From Hirudinaria manillensis (taxonomy: Eukaryota > Annelida > Clitellata > Hirudinida > Hirudinidae), in assembly GCA_034509925.1 (NCBI GenBank), contig CM067538.1, positions 3,091,001 through 3,155,000 of the forward strand: a stretch of 64,000 nt of DNA. Reading direction: 5' to 3'. Below, piece after piece: positions 29,601 through 51,011 of the stretch (positions within the stretch are counted from its first letter, which is position 1; each line of letters starts with the position of its first letter). Both the position numbers and the translations under genes were made by a program. Below the pieces are notes generated by a model. That model ran no database searches, was not told the DNA's origin, and was given only the letters and a program-made list of their open reading frames with translations.

Positions 29601-32452
29601 CTTCGAATCAATTTATATAACTTTGAATATGCTTTGGAACTATATTAATTCATGTCACAATACTTTGTCTTTATAACAAAAAAAACCACGTTAATCATAT
29701 TTACATTTTTACATTACAGTTTAAAGAAAACAATTATTAATGTCGAATAATTCAAAATATAATAATATTATTATCGTTATTATTATTCGGAGTCTTTCAT
29801 CCAATCATTAGACATCAACTTTTGAAAAATTAATTTTCAGATGGCCTCATGCCTTTGCTTCAAGACCTTCTGGCAAAGGCTTAACAGGCCCTCTGGCAGT
29901 ACAAGTACAAAGAGATTAATGTTGATCTATTACTTATTAATTCCAAGTAAAAGAAATAAAAATTAAATTAATTAATTAAAAATTAATTAATAAATTAACT
30001 AATTTAAAAAAAAACTGTTAAACTTATATTTATATGTCCTTGTAAGAAGACCAGGAATGGAACCTTTTTATAAGATAAACTGCTCCATTCCTGCATGAAA
30101 CCAGTAACGTGTACTCGACATCGTAAAGTCCTTGGGTACAAAGGAACACAGGAGATGAATCCAATGCATGCTGGGTTGATATTTCTTTTGATTATTAACA
30201 TTCATTAACATACATTAACAAACATTAACATACATTAACAAGATGTTTATTAGTTAAATATTATTTCCAACAACAACAAAAACAGTTGTAGATTTAAGGA
30301 TGCGATTGTTTTGCATCGTGATTGTCTTCAATTAATGCACCATCCTACATTAAACCTTAATTATGCGCATAATACATATTAATTAATTAATTAAGCTCCA
30401 CTGAGCGAGTCTCACGTTAATCATAACAGAAAATATTTCGGGATTGACGACTGAAACTTGTCCATGTTCCAGTCCCACAACGAGGCAACTTATTGCATCA
30501 TCGTCAACGGAACTCTTCTTTATCGTGGTCATGCATGATATCGAAACCTGTTGATAAAAATGACCCGAGACGAAACAATTAATCATATTTTTAAACATAT
30601 TTTGTTTATTAAGAGAAAATTAAGTTTTACAATTGCTTGAAGATTCCACAACTAAAAGTTCAATGAAATAAAAACAAAAATTCCATCGGAAGCTTTTAGA
30701 AATTTAAAAAGACAGCTGATGAAACCAAGAACCCAAGAGAATGTTTAAATCGACTCATGAATATTCAAATTCAAAACATGAATAAATAATGTCCGATGCA
30801 ATGTCATAATGCAATATAAATAATCCAATGCAAAGCCCGATATAATATAATATAATGCCATGCATAATGCATAATCCAATGTAATTTAATAACTTAATTC
30901 ACTCCTCACACTCTTGACGAGAGGCACATCCTTTATCGATTCAGCAAATTCCTTCCTCCCTTCGTCCGTGGGCATTTCCAACAACTGCAAACTCCTCTGC
31001 ATCATCGCACTTAACTTTCCCTGGCCTCTCAATTCATCCAGGACTTCGAACAAGTTCAACGAAGAGATTTTGCCCTTTTATGGTTAAAATAATGTTAATA
31101 CAGCATATTAAGTACTTTAAGTTATTAAAGTTAAGTTAAGGTTACCAAATAGATAGCTTATCTGTTGAGAAATAAATTAGTTTTTGAAGAATAAAAATTT
31201 AAAAACTCAAAAAATGAATCAAATTGAGCAGTTTTAAAGTCTATGTTTAGATTAGTAGCTAATAATTTATTCAACCTTTTCTTAATACCTACAGCCAATC
31301 CAAGCAAAAAGTCCTCTAGAGTTGAGGAGGTTGGTCATCACTTTAATAAATAAACAAACCATTCAAACTTCCAAAAAATAAACATCTTACATGTTTGAAG
31401 TCCAACCAGGCCTGCTTCTCTGCTTCATGAATTTCAAGTGAAGGAAAAGTGAATTTAAAATAAGGTCGAAGGTTCTTGAAGATGTAAATGCATGATCCTG
31501 AAGCTATGGCCAGAGCTGAGTGGATGTTGGTGGTATAATATTAATAATATTATTAATATTAATACTTTTAAAACTTGATTTAATGTTATTAAAAACATTA
31601 CAAGTTTTACAAATTGTTCGAATTTATTTCTGGCAAATTTTTTTCAGCACAATGGTATATAAATATTTTATATAAATATAAAAAATACAAATGACAAATA
31701 TGGCAAACAAAATCTGCAGGAATGCTTTGCATCATATTAAGAAAATAAGTTTTAGATGTAACAGCACTGAATGCTCTGTCAAATTTATAACTTTAATACA
31801 AATAATAATCAATTTATGATATTGCTAATAATAATCAGTTTGTTCGAAGACAAATATTTAAATGCCTACATAAGTAAATATTCAACCTGGAACATTTGGA
31901 ATTAATGTGTCTATGTGAATTGAAGACATGGCCACTGGCAGATCTAAGAATGCCAGTTCAGAAGCTAAGGAAGTTCCTGTTAATGCAACCATAAATTAAT
32001 TTTAGAGGCAGTAAAAAACCCACTTCCATGCAAAATGTAATTTTATTATTAATGTCTAAAAATCTGCTATGTAAAGCTGAATTTAATGCAAATTTATTGT
32101 TAAATAGTATAAATTAATGCTAATATCTGAAATGAAATAATATTAACCTCTGTAAACTTTAACTTTAACAGTGCAAGATTGATGTCCATCTGAGCAAAAG
32201 GATTGCAAAATATCGCCATAGTCGCAGATGATCAGCTCAGAATCGCCATCAGAATTTATATCGCACAAAATCATGCATTGGCTCAAGGTATTCAGCGAGG
32301 CAAATTGATCACTCAGTATATCTATCCATTTTTCACTCCCAAGCTTCACTTCGCCTGAGCTTTAAAAGATCAACAAACTAAATTAACGAATTCTTATAAT
32401 TAATTCACTTCATTAACGGGTGTCATCGAATAAAATCAAATTACCAATCCAT
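26629..32452 (-). CDS. BBS1: Bardet-Biedl syndrome 1 protein, BBSome subunit (complete)
   Basis: BBS1 is a core BBSome subunit that binds the small GTPase ARL6 and cargo and moves membrane proteins in and out of cilia. Exons in transcript order: 32445-32452, 32148-32359, 31887-31976, 31391-31515, 30910-31074, 30416-30547, 30064-30170, 29396-29516, 28710-29112, 28404-28537, 27578-27712, 26853-26939, 26629-26709. They total 1800 nt (599 aa; vertebrate BBS1 is about 590) and every junction keeps phase. Family signatures include SEKWIDI near the N-terminus, YIFKNLRPYFKF, MTTIKKSSVDDDAISCLV, CGEVRIYVDKTLMDVI, VSGLGPRFKM and LVPGLTYSFPTFIECISDK. They cover the N-terminal beta-propeller with its helical insert and the C-terminal GAE region. 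Only the 8-nt first coding exon (MDC) is speculative; the SEKW exon clearly needs an upstream start. The gene lies head to head with the ERICH3-like gene. Confidence 0.96.
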
Positions 32453-32505
32453 TATTCCAAAAAAATGTATCAAAGAAACATCGAGCAACGCCTCCCCCTC
32501 AGACG

Positions 32506-32519
32506 AAAACCATGGCAAC
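32506..32519 (+). promoter_or_regulatory. X-box-like RFX site upstream of BBS1
   Basis: AAAACCATGGCAAC matches 12 of 14 positions of the X-box consensus GTNRCCATRGYAAC, with a perfect 3' half-site. It lies 54 bp upstream of the inferred BBS1 ATG. RFX/DAF-19 X-boxes typically sit close upstream of BBS-gene start codons in other animals. Function here is inferred from position and motif only. Confidence 0.5.
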
Positions 32520-32929
32520 CTACAAATGTATGTTTGACACAGCTCCACCAGTCCTCAAGAAATAACTTTTATTTTGTTATTTTATATAAGCAAATGTTTA
32601 CCTGACAATGTTTCATTAAATTTGGTGGCCACAATCTGTAACCAGTTTCTTCATTCTAGAGGCGTTTTTTTTTTCTATTTTGTTCAGATCGAACTTTAGC
32701 TGAAAACAATATAATATTTTTAACTTTACAGATTTTGAAAAATTTGCGACTACAAAGATGATCGGCTTTCTTCTATAAATTTAGAGTTTTAAAATTCTCC
32801 TTAAGATATTGGTTGTTTGGGAATTCGTCTAAGATTCTTCCTAAGATTTTTCCAAAATTTTTGTGGTTTGGCGAACTCAAGCTATGTGGTCTTATATCGA
32901 TCATTAATAATAATAAGGTGAACTTCACC

Positions 32930-33130
32930 TCAGCATTTCAAGACAGGCAGAGGAGATTCCCGTAAACTAACATTTGCATATTCGTTTATAAGCATACCAA
33001 AGGCCAATAAAGATAACATGTTTAAATAAACCCACAGTTTGAACATTTGAAATTGTTTCTTGCAAAGGAAGATTTCACAAATTCTTGACAAATGGTCCTT
33101 GCCATTCTTTGAAAGTTTCGCATGTATCAC
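32930..33130 (-). CDS. Small hypothetical protein with one hydrophobic segment
   Basis: A single-exon ORF of 66 codons with a basic N-terminus, a hydrophobic stretch (LWVYLNMLSLLAFGMLI) that could be one membrane span, and a short tail. It sits alone between BBS1 and ERICH3 on the BBS1 strand. I do not recognise a family. Splice sites are absent, so it is either a genuine micro-ORF in a BBS1 upstream transcript or chance. Confidence 0.22.
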   Translation of the reverse strand: MIHAKLSKNGKDHLSRICEIFLCKKQFQMFKLWVYLNMLSLLAFGMLINEYANVSLRESPLPVLKC

Positions 33131-33217
33131 TTATAGTTATATCACTTTAGGAAAAAATAAATAAACTAAACATTTGATTTGGGAAATATTTATTACGATT
33201 TAAAAATAATTTTTTGG

Positions 33218-33231
33218 GTTACCATAGCATC
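33218..33231 (+). promoter_or_regulatory. X-box-like RFX site in the BBS1-ERICH3 divergent promoter region
   Basis: GTTACCATAGCATC matches 13 of 14 positions of GTNRCCATRGYAAC, with one mismatch in the second half-site. It lies 250 bp upstream of the ERICH3-like ATG and in the only intergenic region between two divergently transcribed ciliary genes. Confidence 0.55.
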
Positions 33232-33480
33232 GTTGACTGTTTATCCTGCATCTTTAATGTGATGGCATCGTTCACTTGAATGCAACATATCATTATTATT
33301 ATTTACATGTCAATGTGTTTCATTGTTTTTTTTTTAAACTGATTTGCTAATTTAATTTACTGAGATCATGCAAACGAAGAAGGGGTTAGTCTAATACAAT
33401 CACGACAAACACCTGCTCTACAGTGAACAAATTCCGACATACTAACGTTGTTACTTCATTATTAATAATGCCGTTGCAGA

Positions 33481-36400
33481 ATGTTATCGCCTTACAATAG
33501 TCTGAAAGATCCGTATCTAGGATTTTATTTTTCGCGAAGAAGGATTCAATATCACTTGAAAAAATCTGGCTTGGTGAGATCCAAACAAAAATGGTGCATA
33601 ATTTTATCCAAAACTCATTTTCAGATTACAGAAGATGGACGAATTTTGTCGGAAGCAGCTTATACGGCTAATTTGATAAAAGTTGACAAAGAGGAAAGAA
33701 TGAAACAACTGATGATTCAAGAAATTGTAGAGAGATCTGTTGATAGAGAAAGAAAAACGCAGCAGATTATAAAGGCAAAACTCGAGGAAATAGCCAAATT
33801 AGAAGCTGTGAGGAATAGAAAAGTAGGTTTTGGGAATTTGAAAATATGTTTATAAAAGTAACTGATCATTTATTTTTAATAAACTAATTCAGAATGAAGA
33901 ATTTCACCGAAGATTGAGAATGAATGAAGTGTTTATGCCTACAATTCCCCTTCCAAGTTTTAGCACGTTAAGTAATGACTGCGTTCCCAGAAGATCTTGT
34001 TCTGCTCACGTGAATGTAACGTGGTTTAATCATTTGACTTTAAAAAATTGAAATTAAATAATGGAAATTATCTTAAAATATTTCATTCGCAGTCAAGACT
34101 AGACCATGCAATATGTGCACTTATTCTTTATTTTAGGGTGGAAGTCCGAAAAAGGGATCAATAATTGAAACAAATTCTCTGAAAAGACAAAAGGTATTTT
34201 GTTGGATAAAGTTATGAGGCTGACCTTCTAAATATTCATGAATCAATATAAATTAATATTAATGCAAATTAGAATCGTAAGTGCAGGAGTGCCAATGTGA
34301 AGGAAAGAGACCATTCTGATGTGAGGCTCCAACACAGGCTGTCTCAACAGAAGGTACTGTTTTAACCATTTACTAATCACGATTGATAAATATAAAAAAC
34401 TATGATTACAATCAGATTATAAATATTTGCCCACACATTTTGTTAAATTGAAGTTCATGAAAGTATACTTTAGAGATTTTCGGTGCAATTATTGCTTTTG
34501 AATTAATTAAAATAATCGCAGATGTTAAATTATCGATCATTGTCCAAATGTTCAAGTTACATGCCATAGTTTATTACTAATAAATTAATTTTTAAACAAA
34601 TATATGCTACCATAAAGCCGCCTAGAGAGCCACCATGCCTTGTCAAATTGTACTATCACGGGAGGAAGCACGGTTTCCATGGCAACTCGAAGGGCATTCC
34701 GCCCATGGATTACATTAAAGTCGAACAACAAATCAACGAGGCAGCTTCCATTGTTGTGTTTCGAGCAGGGGTTGCATACGACAGTTAGTAAACTTTACAT
34801 GAAAGTCTGGATGCTATGCTTTCAGTTGTTGGACTATTTCTTCAGTCATTTTCCCCCGTGAAAAAGGGTATCATGACAGCCTTGATTTGATTTGACCTAA
34901 CCCTAACCCTAACCCCCTAACCCTGATCCCGCTCCCCCCAGCCTGAAATGACATCCATGACCAAATGACGTTCCTAACTAATACAATCAAGTCCCATAAA
35001 CTGAAAACAACTTCATACGTTAGAATTACAAAAAGAAAAAAAAATTCATTTTGTTACCTTAGCGACCTTCTGTTTTGCCTCACTGAGAAAGCCGAATAAT
35101 AGATTCAGTCTCACAATCTACATAGATGGTTTAGTCTATTGCAACATTAGTTCGTGTTGTGAATTCAAACATAAAAAAGGATCAAGAATTGGAGGAAAGC
35201 ACGGTCTCTTTTCTTTTGCCGGAGTCCAAAATGGAGCGATGTGCTTCCTGTGAGTTTGCCTGGATTGAAAGGAAAGCCTTTTCAATTCTTAGCATCGAGT
35301 CTGCCATTCTAAAACAGCTTTTACAATCACATTCAGATGCGAAGAAGCCCGAAAGTCTAAAAAAATAATAAAAAGGAAGAAGAAGAAGAAAGTAAAAAAT
35401 ATTTCAGGTGATTTATCTTGTAAAACGATACGAGTTTATGTCATGTTCACGTTAAATGTTAAATTCAATACAACTATTTGTTTATTTTAAATGTTCAGTT
35501 TGTAATAGAGAACATCGGCTAACTGATCGACTGATTCTTAAAACATCAGCAATCTGTGTAAATAAAAATGTGTGCAATGTGTGTTTGTATCGTGTAAAGC
35601 GCCTGCCTAGTATTTAATAATTCTTAAAATTGATTCAAACATTTTTGTCGCTTCAACCATCACCGATGTGCTTACAATATAATCAAACATTATGAATACA
35701 TGTATATTATATTCAAACATTGCAAACCTTTTACCAGCAAATGTGGAACGAAGTTTGGTAAGAAATTCTAGTTGTCTTTCTTTAATATCTAAAAAAAAAT
35801 TTAAACGCCTATTGTTTACTCTTTTGTAATATAATGTACTACTGATATTAATACTTAAGAAGACAGATCTGCAAACAGACGAATCCCTTCGAAAGGAACA
35901 AGGTTAAAATATTTGTTTGATTTATGTCAGAAATTATTAAACATTTACTATTATTTTATTCGTTACCCCAGCAATCAAGAACTACGAGCACGAAATAGCC
36001 AACATGAGTATCAACTCGTCAGTTGAGCAAAGCCTAACGACCCACAGAAAAGAACGCGAGCCAGAACGCGAAAGCGATTCTTTGAAAAGTGAAAGAAATA
36101 GTGTTAGGAGTGATGGCAATGCAACAGTGAAATACGATGAACTGGCAGCTAGAGAAGTCGAAGAAGTTCCTGAGAATGGATCCCGCAAATTAAGCACGAT
36201 TTCCAAAGGAGAGTTGGATGAAGAGTCTCGGTCAAAGGAAAATGATGCTAAGCCAGTCGTAGGTACTGGTGAAATTCAACATCCCGTAAATGCTGATAAT
36301 GTAGAAAGTGAGAGGAGAGATTCCACCTTTGATGTCAACCATCATGTTAATACTGAAATGATTTCAAAAGAAATTCAGGAAAGCGAGACACCGGCAGCTG

Positions 36401-36585
36401 GAAATGTCAAGGCTGAAATTATCAGCAAAGCGAAAATGATTGAAAGCTCCGCGAATTCGGACGAGAGCGACTTTTCAGACAGTGACGATTCTCAAAATTA
36501 TTTTGAAGATTCTACTGAAACAGAGAGTACAGAAGAAAACAGCGACCAAGAGCCGAGGGTAAACAGACAAAAACCCATCTCTTAA
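33481..36585 (+). CDS. ERICH3: ERICH3-like (glutamate-rich 3) ciliary protein
   Basis: Vertebrate ERICH3 is a cilium-associated protein of poorly known mechanism. Exons: 33481-33573, 33625-33822, 33893-34015, 34137-34193, 34273-34353, 34618-34783, 35063-35249, 35337-35407, 35738-35757, 35860-35902, 35972-36585. They total 1653 nt (550 aa) with phases conserved throughout. The N-terminus (YNSLKDPYLGFYF, KKSGL/ITEDGRILSE, a basic coil) matches ERICH3. Exons 6-7 (LYYHGRKHG, RFSLTIYIDG, SSCCEFKHKKGSRIGGKHG) match the conserved ERICH3 domain that follows. Exon 11 is an acidic Glu/Ser-rich tail. The protein is much shorter than vertebrate ERICH3 (about 1500 aa), mainly in the tail. Exon 8 and the 20-nt exon 9 are the least certain; they fit in phase but are not conserved in my memory of the family. 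The start is the first ATG of the conserved block. Confidence 0.9.
34897..34924 (-). repeat. Interstitial CCCTAA telomere-like array in ERICH3 intron 6
   Basis: CCTAACCCTAACCCTAACCC followed by CCTAACCC, flanked by C-rich DNA. This is the third telomere-like patch in the window and lies in the intron between 34784 and 35062. Confidence 0.75.
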
Positions 36586-39084
36586 GCATAAGAAAAAATG
36601 GTTAAATCGAAATTGCACAAAAAAAAGTTTACAAGAATCTTCTCTTCTTTTCCATTTTTGACATTTGGCACCCATTCCCGCCCATTTTTAAAAACTTTCG
36701 AATTGTATCTCTTGAAGAGTGATGTGTGTATTTCTTGTAGTATTGTCGTGTTGGTTAGTATTTTCAATTTCATTTTAATTTCCGTATTTTACTTTGTAGT
36801 TTAACGATAGAAAAAAATTTGAAGCATCAAAGTCGAGTGGTCTATTTATTAGTTATAAAAGAGTATTTGCTCATGAATCATTAATCTGGTATAAAGGAAT
36901 AGTTTCTAAATATCTGCTGCCCGATTTACCTGATAGCACAGCTATACGTGCACAGAAGGAATCCTTATAATTTTATGACGTCATAGGATATGCGATCTGT
37001 TATTGTTCGCTAAGATTAGTTTTCAAAACTGCTAAAATATACTTTTTTCACCGAGCAAAAACCGTTTATTTTATCGCAAATAGGAAAATAAAAATAATTT
37101 TTGGTAAATGAATGATACATGAATCATTAAACTTTGATAATATTAAAGTGAAAAATTAATGTGGATTTTATCATTGCTTGGAGGTAGATGGTAGGAGGTA
37201 CGTTTTCCAGGCGAATGTTCATCATAACTAGCAATGTCAGTTTTCATAGAGGTTTAGGAATTCTCTTGTTGTACGAATCGAACTATTTGTGGGAAGTCTC
37301 AACCTATCGGTGGCTATCGAATTTGGATATCAGTTGAACGCAGAAGTGTCTTGTAGAAGAATAGTCAACTCTGAATTGCAAGTATTGTTTCAGATTCGAT
37401 CAGAACAAGAGGGTGGGAAACATTGTATTACGGCTAGCAAAAGGAAACGTAACAATGGGGAATATAGAATACTTAAGAGTCAGTGGTATGAAGATATTGG
37501 TAAAGATAACGATTTAAAAGATGCTCATTTGAAGCAGATCAATCATTAACTTCATACATCAGCACTTATCAGTCGACATAACCAAGAGATAAACGAATGA
37601 TCCGAGTTCAGGAAAAATATGAACCGCCATGAATTCTGGGAATTCTCTATGTCTTTCGGATTAAACATCGTTAATTTAATATCGCTTTCTATATTATTAT
37701 ATTCTATAAACTACGATTATTATTATTATTGATTAGTAGTTTAAGTAGACCTCACTTTTGCATAAAGGGCGTTAAAATAAATTTGATGTTGGTTAATCTA
37801 CGTCGGAAAATCTATGTTTATTGGCGTTGTTTGTCTGGGGTTTTTTGAAGAAGAAGAAAACTTAGTCTAAAGGCAAACTGTTTGTGGTCATTAGACATGA
37901 AAAGGCTCTCCCAAAAATTGGGGGAATCTAATTAAATATCCCAGGCACTATTTTTGTCATTTGTTAGTTGTTTAAAAGTTTCCATGATTTAATTACTCGA
38001 TAGATAAGTTCGAAAAATAAGCCGATTAAATATGCTAATTTATAGGAAGTTTCACGACAATTTAAGAGTTAATAACCATTTGTCAAATCTTTACTTTAAA
38101 AAAGAATAATCATTTAACAAAGAAATATCCTACGTGAGCAATTTTATTCAAGTCAGACATCAATAAAAGTCGCATCTTCCTGTTTAGAAAATGCCATGCG
38201 AAAGAAGATAAAAAAAATTAACCACAGACTATCATCCTCCGCGGTTGCTGTCAGGTCTCCATACTATTTAAGGGTGAGGTTGCCGAAGCGCATTTCAAAG
38301 CGTGAAATCTCAATAATCAAGCAACCGCTTTAAGAAAAAAAAAATTTGGCGGAGAATTACTTTAAGTAAAAAAGCATAAATTATGATAAACGTGAACGTG
38401 TTTAAATTGAATATTGAAATTGAATATTCATGAGGTGTAAATGGCCTGAATTAGTTGGCCACTTGATGAGTGCAGCATGCATCAGGACTGTGACAGCAAC
38501 AGCCATCCTGTTTCAAATACGTAATCGCCTAGCTTCCTGCACAGCAACTCCATCAATAGCCACATTTGTATAAATAATGCAGCGCTGTCCATGCAGAAGC
38601 TTCAATGGTTGAGGCAATGTGCGTTCGTGTGATTTGAGAGAAAACAGCCAGGAATATTGTACAAGATGTGACCAAGATCTCGCGTGCATCGGCAAAGCCA
38701 ACTATCGGAGCTCGTGCGAGCCCATATACGACCTGCAAGCGTGTTCTCGATATATAGCCATGCTTTGCTCTACCATATTGTATGTTGCTGTTACGTTAAG
38801 CTGTGGCATGTGAAAAATAAACAGATTGTCTATGAGCATCGGAAAGTATGTATAATGTATGTTGGCCACTGGTCCGTCGTGCAAAGCAGAAATGAATTTC
38901 GGTCGTTTGACGTGAACTTCTGATCACCCTATTTAGGACAAGCTTTCAAGTCACGAATTGCAGACCGAGTCTCTAAAAATGGCACGTTTCGATCGAAATC
39001 AAACTTGATTTAGTATCAATCGCCAGCTTTGCTCGGATGTTATTTTCCCTGACTTTGTCCGGAAAGCGTTACACTTAAGCAAAG
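36586..39084. other. Intergenic region between ERICH3-like and DGK-theta genes
   Basis: About 2.5 kb without a convincing gene. It holds the ERICH3 3' UTR, a perfect 10-bp CRE palindrome at 36975-36984, and an ORF at 37289-37549 (86 codons) whose last part follows a good acceptor (ttgtttcag) but has no recognisable family. Between 38500 and 38930 both strands have several short overlapping ORFs in more GC-balanced sequence; this is more likely promoter/5' UTR of the kinase gene than coding DNA. Confidence 0.5.
36975..36984. promoter_or_regulatory. Perfect CRE palindrome ATGACGTCAT
   Basis: A full 10-bp cAMP-response-element palindrome 390 bp after the ERICH3-like stop and 2.1 kb before the DGK-theta ATG. 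CREB/ATF binding is known for the motif; use at this site is unproven. Confidence 0.35.
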
Positions 39085-49530
<10,446 letters not shown>

Positions 49531-51010
49531 AAATGATCCTCCCAATGGTTTAACTTGCTTCGGTTTGAAACCGTTAAGGTAACCTCGGCTAGACGTTTTC
49601 CGGCTAAAGTTATGCTCGTCTCTTCAGGTCTTCCGGAAGGCGAGAGCCGGCTGGAATCGGAAATGGTCGACAGATCCCGGATTAGTCTACCTCCTATTAT
49701 CGACCCACCTCAATGTTGTTTTATCTTTATCCAGAGATACCCCGTCTCGCTCTCTACCAGTCCCTTTCTTAGTGTTTACTTCAAATTTCTAGCTTGTTTA
49801 ATCTCCTCTAATTCCAGTTTTTTAAACACAATCGATATGAATGTGCATTGATTTATATCCTTAATCCTGACACCAGGCATGGATGACTCACTGTACAATT
49901 GTAAACTTTTGTATCTATCACGATGTACATATTACTGAATATTTATAATGGACATTCGATGATTGTGAATATTTTTCCTGAGAATGTTCGCCCATCTCGA
50001 CGGAGCGTCCGAGGACCGTCGAAGATCTCCCAGCGAGAGACCCAGAGTCGTGCTGGTGACAGTCAAACCTGCTTCCGGTCGCTTTGCACTTCAAACTGGT
50101 TTTTGAACACTCTCGACGGATAATCTGTGATGGAACCACCTCATCTCAACACTCGCCATGGTGCTCATCTTTGTAACGAGTCGTTACTATTATCAGGATT
50201 ATTAGTAAGCCGCTACGGTTCGTCCCGCGTCGGTACTGCGTACGCCGTGAATTCCCTGCCGGCGATTCGTTAGTACGCGTCACGTACGTCGTTAGTACGT
50301 ACGCGATGCATCAATACTCGTCTCACTTCGTACGCGTTATGATTCGTCTTCAGTGTTTTTTATCGTTTCTAATCGAACGTTGCAAATTTAAAGTCATCGA
50401 GGCATATAGTTAAACATTACGCACTCACACGCATGTACAGTGCTACGTTTAGTGCTACGTTTCATTTGGTGTGTAGCTGGGAATCTTTCCATTTCTTGAG
50501 TGTCCAAGGAGACCTTTTGGGGTCAACAACTTTGATTTTATCAATACTGCACAAAGTTGACCAAAGAAGCACTATGTTACGTATCGTAGCTTTCTTCTGT
50601 TGATAACGGCTAATCACGACGGTAAAGTAATGATATTCGATCGCTCGCGTCTAAGAGCTGTTTACGACGATCCTGTATCCGCTCGCAATGTTGCTTCGTT
50701 GCCCTTCACCTTTGGCTGGTCCAAAACATGCCTCGCTCGGTCCCAGAGTTTGGTGGTATGCATTTCGGATGGAACTTAGGGACCCTCATGCTTGATATTA
50801 TTTGAGCACGTCACGATTTCGGAAATGATTTTTCGAAGTGCGTCCGCCCTTCTCGGCGGATTCCGCGCCTCCGAGAAGGTTCGCTTGGCCCTTGCCGAGC
50901 GTGGGGATTGATTTTATTACGTCGAGCTACGCACGCACGTACGTGGTTCGGAAATTGCATATGTTATAAATTATGTGTCATCAAGAATCTCGTAAGTCAA
51001 ATTCACTTTT
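49531..51010 (+). other. DGK-theta 3' UTR/downstream region, CpG- and TACG-rich
   Basis: About 1.5 kb from the kinase stop to the AATAAA at 51012, without a protein-like ORF. Unlike the AT-rich surroundings it is rich in CpG and especially TACG tetranucleotides between about 50200 and 50960, includes a GTGCTACGTTT/AGTGCTACGTTT direct repeat near 50430-50462, and has a strong hairpin at 50848-50879. Most likely a long structured 3' UTR, although an independent non-coding transcript is possible. Confidence 0.5.
50848..50879. other. Strong GC-rich hairpin downstream of DGK-theta
   Basis: Outer arms CCTTCTCG and CGAGAAGG pair perfectly. Inside, GCGGATTCCGC forms a second perfect stem (GCGG/CCGC) with a 3-nt loop, leaving a 5-nt bulge (GCCTC) on one side. 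In AT-rich DNA this is a striking structure, likely in the kinase 3' UTR. Confidence 0.6.
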
Positions 51011-51011
51011 G

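Noticed and set aside
34673..34686. Third X-box-like match GTTTCCATGGCAAC (13/14)
   Set aside because: Lies within a conserved ERICH3 coding exon, so it is explained by codons; it also shows that single X-box-like matches can be chance.
34897..34924. Chromosome end suggested by CCCTAA repeats
   Set aside because: Only a few units, in the middle of a gene; interstitial rather than terminal.
36475..36804. Minus- and plus-strand ORFs at the ERICH3 3' end
   Set aside because: Antisense of the acidic tail exon or lying in the 3' UTR; no independent support.
37289..37549. 86-codon ORF between ERICH3 and DGK-theta
   Set aside because: Some protein-like composition and a nearby acceptor, but no recognisable family and no upstream exons; kept only as a note.
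38513..38923. Cluster of overlapping ORFs on both strands upstream of DGK-theta
   Set aside because: All short, mutually overlapping and without family features; more likely promoter or 5' UTR.
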